Positions 47,303 to 60,597 of a DNA stretch of 64,000 nt are shown in pieces. This DNA is from Adiantum capillus-veneris. Taxonomy: Eukaryota > Streptophyta > Polypodiopsida > Polypodiales > Pteridaceae. The notes under the pieces are model-generated. The model was given only the letters and a program-made list of their open reading frames with translations. It was not told the DNA's origin and did not search any database. The DNA lies in NCBI GenBank assembly GCA_014529385.2, contig CM043950.1:151034945-151098944 (forward strand). Direction: 5' to 3'. Position 1 is the stretch's first letter. The number at the start of each line of letters is the position of its first letter. A program made the translations under genes and the position numbers.

Positions 47303-48626
47303 ATGGACTCAAAGGGAACTGAGAATTTAAGTACAACAGAACAAACTAGTAGTAGTGGCAACACAAGTACAACTGCAACATACCAAATTTTACAGCTATA
47401 TGGCTAAAATGGAGATAACGTCTTATACACAGATTCCGAAGGCCAGATATACTTGATGAGCAGCAAAAGCAGCAAAGGATCGAAGATCCTATTGATCAGA
47501 GTAAAGCCAGATTCAGAGAAATCCCAGATGTTCACAGAATTCAGTGGAGCTATTGCAAGCTCAAAGATAAAGTGCAGATAGAAGTGCAAAAGATCAACCC
47601 AAGTGTTTATCCAGAAACCTGCACAAGTCTGCAAAGCATCCATTTACTTCATATGCAATCAGGGTCATTGTAGATAGATTATAGTGGTCAGATCTATAGT
47701 CAAGAGCTAGAATTGCAAGATCAACAAATCAACCAATAGAAGCCAATCTAATTGGAGAACCGACCAAAAGACGGTATAAAGGTCAAGATGGACAGTCTAC
47801 AGCTTGATGCTTAGTGTTTTAAAAGAAGATGACGACAACTTGACAAGCATAGAAACAGAAGCTTCTCAGTAAAAGCTTGACATGACAGAGCCAGTTAAAA
47901 TACCACCATTCATGGTATATTTCTCAGATTGTGCAAAGGTGGACATTTTTCTGAAGATTGTCCAAGAAATCCAGACAACAGGGATACATCAACCGCCAAG
48001 CAAGGTACAGAGAAAATTGGAAATGCGAATCTTGATGTAAGTGCATTTAACTCGTCACTTTTAATGCAATCAAATGATTCTGCATTACCATTAGAAGCAC
48101 CAGTAAAATCACTGGGCAAGTTCAAAATCAGCATAAAGCTACACAGACACGTGAAAAGCTTAAAATTGATTCTTTGAACGATAAATTCTTGCATTAATTT
48201 ATTAAAGGTGTCAAGATATCACCAAAGGTTGAAAAGTTTGTTAAATTTGCAAATGATTTTGCATCCACTGACACAAGTGTGCAATCATTCACGAGTCTAA
48301 GGGACACATCAGACAGAATGCTGTTAGCATTGTATAGTACACATAATTCCTATGCACACTATGTAGACCAAAAGAAAAACTTTACAAAAAAGATCAACCA
48401 GTGTTTGAACGGCCCACATACCAGCTCATAGAAGTGCGCCCAGTGATAGATAAAAAAGGATGGTTCATTTCAAAGGAAAGAATCTATTATAGCCCATCCT
48501 CTCTAGAGCTGAAGGATATTACCCGAGTGAACTCAGGAATCTATTCAGAGCCAAACTCTCCTCCATTGGAAATCAAGCTTCGATGTTGTGACCAAAACAA
48601 TCATAGATACAGACGAGAGTCTACAT
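47303..48626 (+). pseudogene. A1 gag, 5' part
   Basis: Starts MDSKGTENLSTTEQTSSSGN, paralleling A2's MDSNRAESSSTSEQASSSGN. After early stops and a shift it reads KGGHFSEDCPRNPDN (zinc knuckle end, 47.94 kb), then FERPTYQLIEVRPVIDKKGW and ERIYYSPSSLELKDITRVN. It ends at RYRRESTL where A2 is inserted. Several stops mean it is not translatable. The knuckle supports a gag role. Confidence 0.75.
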
Positions 48627-49549
48627 TGTTGGGGGTCCCATCGTTGCAATAGCTCCAATGACCAACAAATTTGTCAATACGGAGGGATGAGCTACCCGGC
48701 TAGGGCATGGAAATACTCACATGGTTAATGAGCTAATCGTGGCAACACAAATGGTTCACTCTATGAGGTGAGCTTCTCGGCCTACGGAGGAGCTAAGCCG
48801 TAATGAAGGGCAATCTCGATATCCACTTCTCTTCACCTCTAATCAACCCAGTCACACACACTACGATTGCAAGACACACACAACACTAATCCTATCATGC
48901 AGCACACTAATCACAAGCGCACACACATATATCTATTGAGCACCACACTCCAATCAAACCTACATGCACACAAAAGCAAAAGAGGGCAATCACACAAGAT
49001 TAGAAAGTGATTAACCACTAATTAGTTAAGAGCTAGCTAATCTAAGCATCATAGGCAATCATAAGAAGCATGAGAGAGGCATAGTGAAAGAGAATGAATC
49101 ATTGATTAGTGTTAATCAAGTTTCATGAGTAAGGAGAATCTCAAGGACTGCATAGCCACACACCTCAAGAGCTCTCACCAAAGAGTGCTCTCAACAATTG
49201 AGCTTGAGAACCCTAATTTCTTTTACACACTGCCTTATATACCTAGGGTAAAAATATGCAATGTTCGGGCACCGAAGGTCTTTAGGGCTCCACCACTTAC
49301 TCAATCTGCAACCTAGGCACAGTAAGTGCCCTATTCTTACAACTTAGAACTCCCATTGAGCGCGTAACACATTAGAAATATTACAATGGCTTGAAATAAA
49401 TTGGGAATTTACAATACGTGACCATATTGGAAAAACGTGGAAAATGTGTAACTCCAATCTTTATTGCTTCTTCACTTTGATCTTCAATGTGCATTCGTAT
49501 TTCTTCGGTCTTTAGCAGCTTCTGTTAACTGACGTTGAATCAGTTAACA
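48627..49549 (-). repeat. A2 3' LTR, 923 bp
   Basis: On the plus strand it begins TGTTGGGGGTCCCATCG and ends TCAGTTAACA, the inverse of A1's LTR. It is followed inward by TTCCCCCC, the purine tract on the minus strand. Confidence 0.92.
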
Positions 49550-49568
49550 TTCCCCCCTTTTGATTTTA
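49550..49568 (-). promoter_or_regulatory. Polypurine tract of A2
   Basis: Minus-strand ATCAAAAGGGGGGAA directly before the TG of the 3' LTR, matching AGAATGGGGGAA before the A1 3' LTR at 63152. Confidence 0.85.
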
Positions 49569-50775
49569 GTGCCCATCCTGGGCACTGTTGAAAAGTGTCC
49601 ATGGAGGCTGTGGAGGGTTTTTGATTGATTGTTGATGGTCTGATTGTCTTCACTTGTCGTTGAATTTGTTGATGAGGTTCAATTTGTTGCAGCATCTTCA
49701 TTGGTCCAAATATGTCTCATGTGAGAGATGAGGTTGCATTTGTCCGTTGTAATAGCATAATGATGAGGCTTCTCTTTATTTATGAGAAGTATGTACAAGA
49801 GAAGTAGAATGATGAGGTTTTAAATTAGGGTCTAATACCTGGATGACCAAAGGGAAAAAACCCAGTGGGAAAAAAGTGCCCTTGGGATATGTGCATCATT
49901 ATTGGAGTACTTATTAGCATGGGAAACATTAATAAAGTACTCAAGAGATTATTTGCTGATAGATATGGAATCAAAAAGGCAACAAATAGGAAAGGGTAGC
50001 ATGATGGATCATTGATTTGCCTGTTGTAGTCCACTCAAGGTGCATAGGTGAAAGCGAAAAAGAGTGTCTAATGCATATGTCCAATGGTGGGACATCCCAT
50101 TTATGCATACACAAAAATGCATGGAAACAATATACTGTGCAAGAAGGATTTTGAGGGGTTATTCAAAAAGTTGGTGTAGTTATAAAAACATGTGACATGG
50201 CTTTGCAAGCTGGCACCCCTTTAAGAATGGTTTCTGTTGACAAGGATATGTGCTCTCATCTTACTGTGCACTGTGAGTGAGTGTTGGACTCTACGACACC
50301 ACCAATTGTAAGTTAATAGACTTTGACTCTTATGCTCATCTCATCCAGCACGAGCAATATGACTTTAGATATGCTCAACTCTTCTAGCTTGAGCGTAAGC
50401 CTAATAACTATGACTCTAGAAGAGAGTTTAATATGACTTGAAGCTTTGGGACTAATGCTTTGCTCATTTTATGGCTCAATAGCCCAACTCTGACTGTTCC
50501 AAAGAGTGTTTTTTGCACCATGGCGACTTGACTTTTAACATTCTTGTGCTTACTACAAACATTTCTTCAGGTAAAAGTAAGCTTGAATCCTCAAAAAGAG
50601 GATTAGTGAAGGACCAAGTTGGCATTGAAGGTTTCTTTTGTCATACCTGTTTTATCATCTTTGAATTTGCATTTACGTTGGTTGGGTCCTCCTTCTTTGA
50701 CTGTGAAGACTCCATTACCTGTTTGATTCTCCAACTAGGCCTATTGATAGGAGTCTTTGATGTTGTTATAGGCCT
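49569..50775 (-). other. A2 3' untranslated region
   Basis: No domain is recognised. It aligns with the A1 segment 61960-63137, including a shared segment around AACACTCAC and AGATGAGAGCAC, so it is conserved between copies but not coding. Confidence 0.7.
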
Positions 50776-51260
50776 CTATTGGCCGCCGGCATCTGGCTTT
50801 TGACTAGGAGCATTGGAAGACTTAGGAATCCAAATCTCTTGATGACATTTGTTTCTCCATTGTTGACTTTGCTTTGTTTTAGGTCTTATTGACTTCTTGA
50901 GATCTTCATGCAGGTCAGATGTAGTTGCAGTTGGCTTGTGGTTGACTGGTAGCCAAATCTTTGTATACCCTGTATAGAATCCTTGTCTAAGAGAAAGATT
51001 ATTTGGGATCATATCTTTTTGGTATCCTCTTGACAGTTGTGGTAGACTTTAGCATCATTCAATGTTGTTCTGTTGTATACTTGCTTCTTAGGTATCCTAC
51101 CTAGGATATTGTTGAGGTTGATACCTTGAGGGCCTTCTAGTTTCTTGGGAGGGTCCTAACTTCATTTCATATGCTCTAACCTGCGGTTTTGGTACCCATA
51201 TTTGTCTGTTACCTTGATAGTACTCTTGTTCCTTTAATCTCCATTTTGATGCTATCTATC
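50776..51260 (-). pseudogene. A2 frame with Lys-x-Trp-x-Pro repeats
   Basis: Minus-strand segments contain QIWVPKP-like, YTKIWLPVNHKP and HQEIWIPKS motifs spaced by basic, Gln-rich sequence. The A1 counterpart is intact at 61456-61959. The role is unknown; the basic nature suggests nucleic-acid binding (inference). Confidence 0.55.
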
Positions 51261-51381
51261 CCATGTGTTTGTCTTTTTGTGTTGAATTCATATCTTTAAT
51301 CCAAATCGGATCATTGACTTTGACTAAAATTCTCGAAACAAACACTTGCTTGACTTTCCTTTATTTTCTTGAGTACTTTGG

Positions 51382-52113
51382 CTAATATATCTTTGCTTTT
51401 CTGGGTGTCCCCTTAGAGGTTTCAGTTGGTTCAGTAATTGACTTGAAATTGTGAAAGCCTAACTTTCTTGAAGAAGCTATTCCATGAGGGCTCTTTGATG
51501 TAGAGGCATATGCTGTCACAACTTCTTTGCTAATCGGTGGAGGGTTCAATTTAGCTTTACCTTTGTCTGCAAGATTTTTCTTTGATTCTTGTATCTTTTG
51601 CAACTCTGAATCTAGCGTTAATGGTACCTGTAAATGTTGTTTTCTACCTGTTAGAAAAGAGAGTATTAGCATTTTATCTTCTTTGTAGGCCTTGTGGTGG
51701 TCTAACCACTGATGTCCAAGGATGACATCTACAAGCATTTCCTTTGAAGGCTTCACCTGAAACTTCACTTGCTCTTCATGATTTTGGATGCTAAGGGTAG
51801 CAACCATGTATTTTTTACTTGTAGCCTTACCCATGATTTCTCTATTATCTGGCTTGCCTTGAGTAATCTCTATAATACTCTAGATGTTATTTGCAACCAT
51901 ATTGCAGTTTGCTTCTTTATCCAGTAGAGCATTGCAATTGACACTTGCTCCTTTTGTACTGTTGAGAACTACAACTATTCTCATTGGTGGATCTATTGAA
52001 GATCTTTTTTCAACTTTTGTCACGATCTCATCTTGCTCTAGATGTGTCTTTATGGAAGGTGGCTCGAGAATCTGTTTTCCAATTTGACTTTCATTAGCTG
52101 ATTCAGCTGGCAA
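51382..52113 (-). pseudogene. A2 retropepsin-like domain with Asp-Lys-Glu site
   Basis: Frames 52113-51880 and 51834-51382. The first ends CNALLDKEANCNMVANN, aligned with the retropepsin loop where Asp-Ser/Thr-Gly is expected; here it is Asp-Lys-Glu (codons 51921-51913). The second has VDVILGHQWLDHHKAYKED, the usual C-terminal ILG block. A1 carries the same DKE change, so it predates both copies. A short frame break separates the halves in A2 only. Confidence 0.7.
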
Positions 52114-52136
52114 TGAGTGATTGATCTTTGGACTTA

Positions 52137-52848
52137 TTATTTCTTCTCAATTTTTGCAACCTTGTTCTTCTTAACTTCTGGCTTTGGTGGCATTCTCTCC
52201 TCAATAGCTATCGTGGTTGCTCTTTGATCTCTTTGATTTGCACTTGCTATTGCCTGATCTGCTTTAAGCTCTTTTGAAGTTCTGATTGATGGAGATGAAT
52301 CATCTTCAATAGGATCTTCTTTGATATAAGTTTCCATTCTACCTGTCCTTGAGGACTTTGTGCTGTCATCTGCGGGTGACCTGTCTTGGTCTTCATTCTT
52401 TTTATTCCATCCTGTTTACATTTTGTATCTCTAACATCTTCTTCTGGGCCATTTGCATTCCCATTATGATGTCATCTGGCATATCCTTTGCTGTGATCAC
52501 ATGTAATTGAGCTGTGATGATTTTTGAACTTACTTTAATGGTGGTGGAGATGATTCCCCAGGATTGTGCTCATTTTTCTCCAGATATGCTCACAAATTCA
52601 GGAGCATCTTCCAGCTTTGGTTGGCCACACCTCTTCCAAGTGCGAAAGAAAATGAGGTTTTTGTCTAAATAACAATCTAGCTCTACTTCTCTTGATAGCT
52701 TTTCTTCGTTCTCACCAACGATGTTGCACTTGATTGTCTCATGATTTTTTTCTGCATTGAATGCTTTTGTTGTGGCAGTGTCCTTTGATTGAGCTTTATC
52801 TGTATTTTCTTTGTTTGGATCACTTGCTTCAATTGATGTTGACTCCAT
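52137..52848 (-). pseudogene. A2 gag-side hydrophilic region
   Basis: Frames at 52848-52570 and 52337-52137, rich in Glu, Lys and Ser (for example KCNIVGENEEKLSREVELD). Similar sequence resumes in A1 at about 59.89-60.10 kb. No known fold is recognised. It lies between gag and the protease-like domain. Confidence 0.5.
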
Positions 52849-53060
52849 TGTCTATAATATTGCACCTTTTTGCAATTGTTGAGCATTGTCCTCCTGCATA
52901 TGAGTAACCTTTGTCCTTAAAGATCCATTGTACTTTTTGGGAATTTGTCTCTTTGGAGAAGATTTTGGTGGTGACCTTGGTGTAGCTTTCTAGACTTTAG
53001 CTTTGATTGACTTTGAATTTTTTGTCACCTGTTTTGGAAGCTTGAGGCTTTGCATCATCT

Positions 53061-55052
53061 TCAGATAGTGTTTGACTTCGTTGTACCATCCATATGGGTT
53101 TGTACAAGGTCATGATCTTGCTGATATTCATAACCATGTGCATCTTGATATGAATATGTGAGCTTGATCACAAGTAACTGTTTGAACACTATTGGATTTG
53201 TTGGCTTTTGACTCTGGCTTGTGGAGATCAGCAAAAACTTTTGTCCTTGATGATCTTCATATAAGCATTTTTCTGCAGATTCTGTTGGAATCTGGGTCAA
53301 TTGGAGACTTCCAAAAACCATATGATCTTTCAATGTTTTTTGACTTGATGGGGTCTGCTGGCTAGAGAATTTCTTAGTACATAAGCTGAGCTTGATGGAT
53401 TTACAGCTCCCCCCTTCCTAGGGTGATCACTATAGCCTGCTTCATTGTAAGAGTTCAAAATTGTTTGGCTCTGGTTTAGTCTCACCTTCAAGGATTGTGA
53501 AGGTACACTTTGGGTAGCATTATTGATATTTAGCATATGTAAACCTTCTGCATAGTTTCCTATGTATCTCCACGAAACATGACAAATGATTCCCCAAGTC
53601 AAGTTGTAGATAGAATTATCTTTGCCTTGATATGTCTATCCCATGGGTCTCCTATGATATGAGCTTCTGTGGTTTCAGGATCCAAGGCATCATAGATGCT
53701 AGACTCTTGTCTATATCTACGACTGTTTTGGTCAAAGTATATGATCGTTTGGTCACAACATTGAAGTTTGACTTTTGATGGAGGAGAGTTTGGCTCTAAA
53801 AAGATTTTTGGGTTCACTTGGGTAATATCCTTCAGCTCTACAGAGGATGGGCTATAATAGATTCTTTCCTCTGAAATGCACCATCCTTTCTGATCTATCA
53901 GTGGACGTACTTCTATGAACTGGTATGTGGGCCGTTCAAACACTGGTTGATCCTTTTTGTATAGTTTTCCTTTTTGGTCTACTAAGTGTGCATTTGAATT
54001 ATGTGTACCATACAAAGCTAACATCATTCTGTTTGATATGTCCCTTAAACTCGTGAATGATTGCACACTTGTGTCAGTGGATGCAGATTCATTTGAAAAT
54101 TTAACAGTCTTTTCAACCTTTGGTGATATCTCGATACCTTAACTAAATTCATGCAGGAATTTGTTGTTCAAAGAATCAATTTTAAGCTTTTCAGGTGCCT
54201 GTGCATCTTTATGCTAATTTTGAATTTGCAATGCTTTTACTGGTACTTCTAACGGTAATGCAAAATCATCTGATTGCATTAAAAAGTGACAAGTTAGATG
54301 CACTTACATCGAGATTCATATTTCCAATTTGCTCTGTACCTTGCTTGGCAGTTGACATGCCTTTGTTGTGTGGATTTCTTGGACAATCTTCAAAAAAATG
54401 TCCACCTTTTCGTCCACAATCTGAGCAATACGCCATGACTGGTGGTATTTCAACTGGCTCTCTCATGTCAAGCTCTGGCTGAGAAGCTTCAACTTCTGTG
54501 CTTGCCAAGTTGTTGGAATCTTTATTTTAAAACACTGAGCATCAAGCTATAGATTGCTCCATCTTGACCTTTGTACTGTCTTTGGCTTGGTTCCCCAATT
54601 AGACTGGCTTTTATTGACTGATCTGTTGGATCTTGCAATTCTGGCTCTCGACTATAGATCTAACCATTGTAATCCATGTACAATGACCTTGATTGCATAT
54701 GCATCAACTGTATGTTTTGCTGGCTTGTGCAGATCTATAGATAAACAATTGGGTTGATTTTGTACACTTCTATATGCACTTCATCTTTAAGAGTACAATA
54801 CCTGGCTTTACTGAAGTTTGTGAACATTTGGAAGTTACTAGAATCTGGCTTTACCCTAATCAATAGGAACTTGGCTCCCGTGTTGCTTTTGCTGCTCACC
54901 AAGTATCTATGGCCTTTTGAATATTTGTACAAAAAACTATCCCAATTGTAGCCATATAGTTGTAGAAGCTGCTCTTGTGCAGTTGTGCACGTGTTACCAC
55001 TGCTACTGGCTTGCTCTGATGTACTTGAGCTCTCGGCTCGATTTGAGTCCAT
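53061..55052 (-). pseudogene. A2 gag
   Basis: Starts at 55052 with MDSNRAESSSTSEQASSSGN and LLQLYGYNWDSFLYKYSKG. The zinc knuckle CSDCGRKGGHFFEDC (54.43 kb) has spacing C-x2-C-x5-H-x4-C, one residue longer than usual. The 155-codon frame 54066-53599 carries FERPTYQFIEVRPLIDQKGW and ERIYYSPSSVELKDITQVN. Frames are broken between blocks. No capsid family is named, but the knuckle, order and LTR context make gag likely. Confidence 0.7.
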
Positions 55053-58000
55053 GTCGACTTGTTCTATAAAAACTATTTCCTAGCAAATTTTGGTATCCAT
55101 TAGCAGAATTTTTGTTGCCCGTCTTGATAAAACTGCTTGTGTCAAAGCACTTTTGCAGTTGACTGCTCTTAAATCTCACAAGAGTTGATTAACTCTAGCT
55201 TGACAGTGTCAAAATTGATTTGGGCCTTTGAAATGATGAAAATCTGGGCCTTGAACAGCTTAATTTTCAAACCCATGTGATTTGTGTCTCTGTTTGTCCG
55301 ATTGGAATCTAATTTGCATCGCTGCCCTTGCACCTTCTTGTTTCTCGCATGCAAAATTTTTAAATTTTATTTGCCCTTCTGCTGCTTCGAATTAGTCGTT
55401 TTGCTCGCTTTTTTTTGTTGATCTGATCCGCTTTGCACGGTGTGCGATACACTCCCCGGCTTTGCTTTTGCTATTTTTGACTTTTTTCAGGCTCGTTTTG
55501 GCTTTCCTGGGTACTTCTGACACTTTCTTTTTATTTTTCCTGATTTGTTGTAAAATTTTGAATTTTTGAATTTTTTGTTTTTTAATTTATTTTTTATGAT
55601 TTGTTTTGAAAAAGTTTTGATTTTTTTACAAATGTTTTGATAATTTTAGAAAAATTTTTGTGAGTTTTTGAAGATCTTATGATTTTTTGGGATTTTCCTG
55701 GTCAATTTTTGAACTATCTCTGGAGAATTTGAATTTTTTGTGATTTATTTGTTAATTTTTGGATTTTTTAATGATTTTTCTATGTGTTTTTAATTTTTCT
55801 ATGAATTTTTTAATCCCTTTTATCAGCTTTTTATGAGTTTTCTATTTTTAATGATTTTTTTGTAAAGTTTTGATTTTTTTCGTAATTTTTAATGAGGTTT
55901 TTGTGATTTTTAAAACCCTTATTTATTTATTTTTAATTTTTTAAAATATTGTTTTTATTAAATTTTTTGTGAATTTTTATTTGATTTTTGTGATATTTTA
56001 TATTAGTTTTGATTTTGTGTTTTTTGAATTAATAAATCTCTTTTTTTAAAAACAAATTCTCTCTTTTTTGAATTTTTGAATTTTTATTATTGTTTTTTTC
56101 CTAAGTAAACTTAATTGACTAAAAAACAAAAACAAAAAATAAAACAAAATATATAAAATTTCTATTTACCTCGACTCAGCAGTTGCGAGATGGCGGGTTC
56201 ACTTCCAACTGGCGGGTGTTGACGTGCACTGACAACGTGGATTGCGGGGTAGTCGGGGCTTGTCAGCGAGAGTGAAGGCGGGGCCAGGTTATGGTGCGCA
56301 GAGGAGAGCGAAAAGAGAGACTGCGTGTCGCGTTTGGCCTTAATGGCACCGGACAAGAGGGGATTCGTACTTGGCTGCAACCAGCGAGGGGGTGGGTGCG
56401 GGTGCGTGTGAATGCTAAAAAAAAACCTAAGTTTAGTCACTTTAGTGTATTCCCATTATCCCACCTACAAATTTTGGAATTTCCCGAATTTTGTATTTGA
56501 AGGTGAGAAAACCTACAAATTTTTGAAAAAATAGTGTAAGTCGGTGTAAAAACCGTCAAATTTTGTCAATTTACCTTTGTTGTTTCACATATGTAGGTTT
56601 TCCAAGTTTTCAAAAAAAAGACTTTTTTCAAGCATTGGATGGGGTCTAGCACACAATACGAGGCTCAGCAGAGGAGTGAAGGCATGCACGTGGGGCAGAC
56701 AAGAGTTAAAGAGAGATAAGTGGATGGTAGTGTGAGGGGGAGGGTGGGTTCACACAGATAGGGCAAAAGAAGAAGAAAGAGAATCTTATTGTCGGCAAAA
56801 AATATCGCAACCGATCGTAAAGATCTAGTCGACGACAAACTTTTATGCGCTGAAAGGCACAACATGAGCTCGAAACCGGTCTTTTTTTATTCCCGAACAT
56901 GCAAAAATCACCAGAAAATCCCAAAATTTGCCACAAAAATCCAAAAAATCCCTAGAAAATTTTAAGAATCTTTGAAAATCATTGTCATTCACAATTGACC
57001 ATTTACGACACACAAAAACACACCAAAATAGCAGTTTTTATCGGAACGCGATTTACGACAAAATTGTCTACCTAGTCCCCGAAAATAGCAAAACGCTCAA
57101 AACTTGGCCACAGAGGGCACAAATGCAAACAAAATGATGCCATAAATAAGCACACACAAAGTAGCTCGTAAAGATGGCAAAATCATATTTTTATGAAATT
57201 AACCAAAAATTAATAAAAAAATTACCAAAAAATTACTAAAATTATCCGAAAAATACCCAAAAACATTCTACAAATTTTCTATACATTGAGTAATAGTGCA
57301 ACCAAATAAAATAAGAAAAATACATCAATTTAATTGCCAAACAATTTTATGAATAAAATCAAGACTATGCAATTAGACCGGTAAATTTACCGATAAAATT
57401 AGGTTAAAAATTGACGCAATTAGAGTGTGAAAATCACTGTTTTGAGCACAAAAACGCAAAAATTAATCATTACACACATCAATTATGCAATCAAAATATG
57501 AATCAATTATGCAAATTAAACATATTTTTAGGCACACACACACACTAAAAAATGGCCAGTTTTTACCAATCTTTAGGTGCGCACACAAAAGGGTTAAATT
57601 TGTCGAATTTGCAATGTGACCTCACAAATCATTAGTTGGGCATGAGCAACACAAATCAATCATCACAATTGAAAAATTGTAACGCACAGATTGATTTCTA
57701 GGTGCACAAACATGGGAAAAATAGTGCACACACACCTAAAATTAGCATACACACACTCAATTAGAATGCACACACACTTGATTTTAGTACACACACACAC
57801 TTGAAATTGACTATCCAAGCATGCAATCAACTCAATTAGGAACCCAATTAGCAACCTACAATCACCAATTAGTGATTGAAACTTGTCAAATCATACACCA
57901 CCAAATCTTAAAAATTTTGGCATTATGACGACGTGAAAATGAATAATCGTAAAATTTTCAATCCATAACATCAACATTGCATTGCATTAACATAGCATAG

Positions 58001-58390
58001 CATTACATTGCATCAACATTACATTGTATCATGGTGGGATTTCTACAAAATTCTACACATCCGTAGATTCTAGGGAGGTTGAGAATACCACCTTAATTAC
58101 CTTTTCTTGAAGATCAATTGAATGGTTGAATGCTCCAATCCTTCATAGTAGCAAATTAGTAAGTTAACAAAAATTAGTGAAATTAGCAAGGGGTTAGTGA
58201 AATTAGAGTGTGTAAACACACAATTGGCAACATACAATGACACATTAGGGAATTATGAACACAATGCTTCATGCACACACATTCAAAATCCACAAAAACA
58301 TAAACACACAAGTGAAATTAGTGAGGGAACCCATTCGATTATGCCACAATTACACTAGCATAGGCCATCCTCCCCGGCAGAGGTGACAAA
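55053..58390 (-). other. A2 leader
   Basis: Non-coding, 3.3 kb. It includes the T-rich (A-rich in element sense) segment at about 55340-56160, TG/CA-rich stretches at 57500-57800, and sequence aligned to A1 43125-43551 and 44790-46100. The primer-site position before 58391 reads TTTGTCACCTCTGCCGGGGA on the minus strand, a degraded form of the A1 site. Confidence 0.75.
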
Positions 58391-59884
58391 TGTTGGGGGT
58401 CCCATCATTGCAATAGCTCCAATGACCAACAAAATTGTCAATACGGAGGGATGAGCTACCGGGCTAGGGCATGGAAACACTCACATGGTTAATGAGTTAA
58501 TTGTGTCAACACAAATGGTTAACTCTATGAGGTGAGCTTCTCGGCCTATGGAGGAGCTAAGAAGAAATAAAGGGCAATCTCCATATCCACTTCTCTTCAT
58601 CTCTAATCAACCCAATCACACACACTACGATTGCAAGACACACACAACACTAACTCTATCATGCAACACACTCATCGCAACCCGGGGGATTCACCATGGA
58701 AAACTTACAGCACCACGTAAGTGCAAGGGAAGGGGTTTTTCAACAAGTTACGTAAGCATATAAGTTAGGGGCGGGCCCCCAATAATTCATCTCTCAAGCT
58801 TAAAAATAAGGGAGGGGGTATCATATTTATTGGTTTTGGGGGGGGAGAAGTGAGAAAAGGGAAAAATAGAGGTAGTTTTTGTGTTTCAAAATCATGGATT
58901 CCCAAAAGAGTCTGCCCTTGAACTTTTGAGTCAATAGCTACAAAGATACATGCAAGAACTAACACTGCTTTGTATCAATTCCTTGTTTTGTGAGTATAGT
59001 TCATGTGTTTAGGTATGAAAGCTATAAAGAGTTTTTATAGATGCAAATTACACAAAGAACCTAGCACAACTTTATGATCATGTTTTTTGAGTAATTTATA
59101 TGGGCAGAATTGGACGTGTAGCTAGAGTGTAAGCTGACCGGGTACATAGTTTGAAAGTCAAACTAAGACACATTGATGGTACATCTGTTATCAACATAAG
59201 TGGTCCTTAGTACATTGTCATTCACTATACTAACTGCTCTTTGACTAGTTTTACTCACTTAGATCATGTGAGACTTAAATTTTATATGTAAGATAGGGAT
59301 ATGATAATTTTCTGTATTGATTGTCGTATAAGCGTAGAAAGGGGGGTCATATTCCCTAGTATGAGTCTTATATAGGGGTTTTATCAAATTTGTCCGCTCG
59401 AAGGTGGCATTCCGTTTTATATATAGAGTGAATCCCTCGGGCATCGCAAGCACACACACATAGATCTATCGAGCACCACACTCCGATCAAACCTACATGC
59501 ACGCACAAGCAAAAGAGGGAAATCACACAAGATGAGAGAGGGACTAACCACTAACTAGTTAAGGTCTAGCTAATCTAAGCAGCATAGGCAATCATAAGAA
59601 GCATGAGAGAGGCATAGTGAAAGAGAATAAATCATTGATTAGTGTTAATCAAGTCACCATGAGCAAGGAGAAGCTCAAGGACTCCATAGCCACACACCTC
59701 AAGAGCTCTCACCAAAGAGTGCTCTCAACAAATGAGCTTGAGAACCCTAATTCCTTTTACACACTACATTATATACCTAGGGTAAAAATATGCAATGTCC
59801 GGGTGCCCAAGGCCTTTAGGGCTCCACCACTTACAAAATATTTAACCTAAGAACAGTAATTGACCTATTCTTTATAGCTTAGAA
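58391..59884 (-). repeat. A2 5' LTR, interrupted and truncated
   Basis: Begins TGTTGGGGGTCCCATCATTG. It is interrupted by M2 at 58681-59441 and stops at about 59884 after CTTTATAGCTTAGA, about 235 bp short of the LTR end seen in the left copy. Retained parts total about 0.73 kb. Confidence 0.88.
58681..59441. mobile_element. Non-autonomous inverted-repeat transposon, copy M2
   Basis: 761 bp with ends CCCGGGGGATTCAC and GTGAATCCCTCGGG (one mismatch in the 14-bp arms) and an exact 8-bp target duplication CATCGCAA at 58673-58680 and 59442-59449. It is inverted relative to M1 and homologous along its length. It has no transposase and is the youngest layer of the nested stack. Confidence 0.93.
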
Positions 59885-60597
59885 GATGCACGTGGTCAAA
59901 GCAAAGAAAATGCAGATAAAGCTCAACCAAAGGACACTACCACAACAAAAGCAGTCAATTCAAACACGAATCTTTAGAGAATCAAGTGCAACATTGTTGG
60001 TGAAAACGAAGAAAAGCTTTCAAGAGACATAAAGCTAGATTTTCAGTTAAACAAGAACCTCATGTCCTTTCGGACTTGTGGCCAGGCACATCTAGAAGAT
60101 GCTCCCAAATTTGTGAGCATATATGGAGACAAATGAGGGGAATGTTAGGGAATCATCTCCACCACCATTGAAGTAAGTTCACAGATCATCATAGCTCAAT
60201 GTCACGTGATCACAACAAAAGATATGCTAGATGACATCATAATGGGAATGCCAATGGCCCAGAAGATGTTAGAGATATAGAATGTAAACATGACGGAGTC
60301 ATCAGAGAAAACAAAGAATGAAGACCAACAATGGTCACTTGTGGACGACAGTACAAAGTTCTCAAACACAGTTAAAATGGAGACTTATATCAAAGCAAAT
60401 TTTATTGAATATGATTCATCTCCATCAATCAAAACTTCAGAAGATCTTAAATAAAATTAGGAAATATCAAGTGCAGATCAAACAGAGCAAAGAGCAACCA
60501 TGGAAGCTATTGAGCAGAGAATGCCATCAAACCTAGAGTTAAGAAGAACAGAGTTGCAGACAACCAAAAAGCAATAGTAAGTCCAAACATCCAAACA
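59885..60597 (+). pseudogene. A1 gag-side region after the A2 insertion
   Basis: Resumes with ENADKAQPKDTTTTKAV and KCNIVGENEEKLSRDIKLD, matching A2 at 52.83-52.57 kb. Stops are frequent. Comparison with A2 shows about 0.86 kb of A1 missing between 48626 and this point. Confidence 0.6.

Larger units (their letters stand above)
48627..59884 (-). mobile_element. Family-A LTR retrotransposon, copy A2, antiparallel inside A1
   Basis: 3' LTR 48627-49549, purine tract, Trp-x-Pro repeats, protease-like domain, gag, A/T-rich leader, and a 5' LTR at 58391 to about 59884 that carries element M2 and lacks about 235 bp of its outer end. It lies on the minus strand within plus-strand A1 of the same family. 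The A1 sequence lost at the right junction shows a deletion after or during insertion, so no target duplication survives. Internal length without M2 is about 8.8 kb, with no RT or integrase. Confidence 0.88.

Noticed and set aside
48627-59884. Large inverted repeat that might be a viral or replication structure
   Set aside because: Explained by two LTR retrotransposons of one family in opposite orientation.
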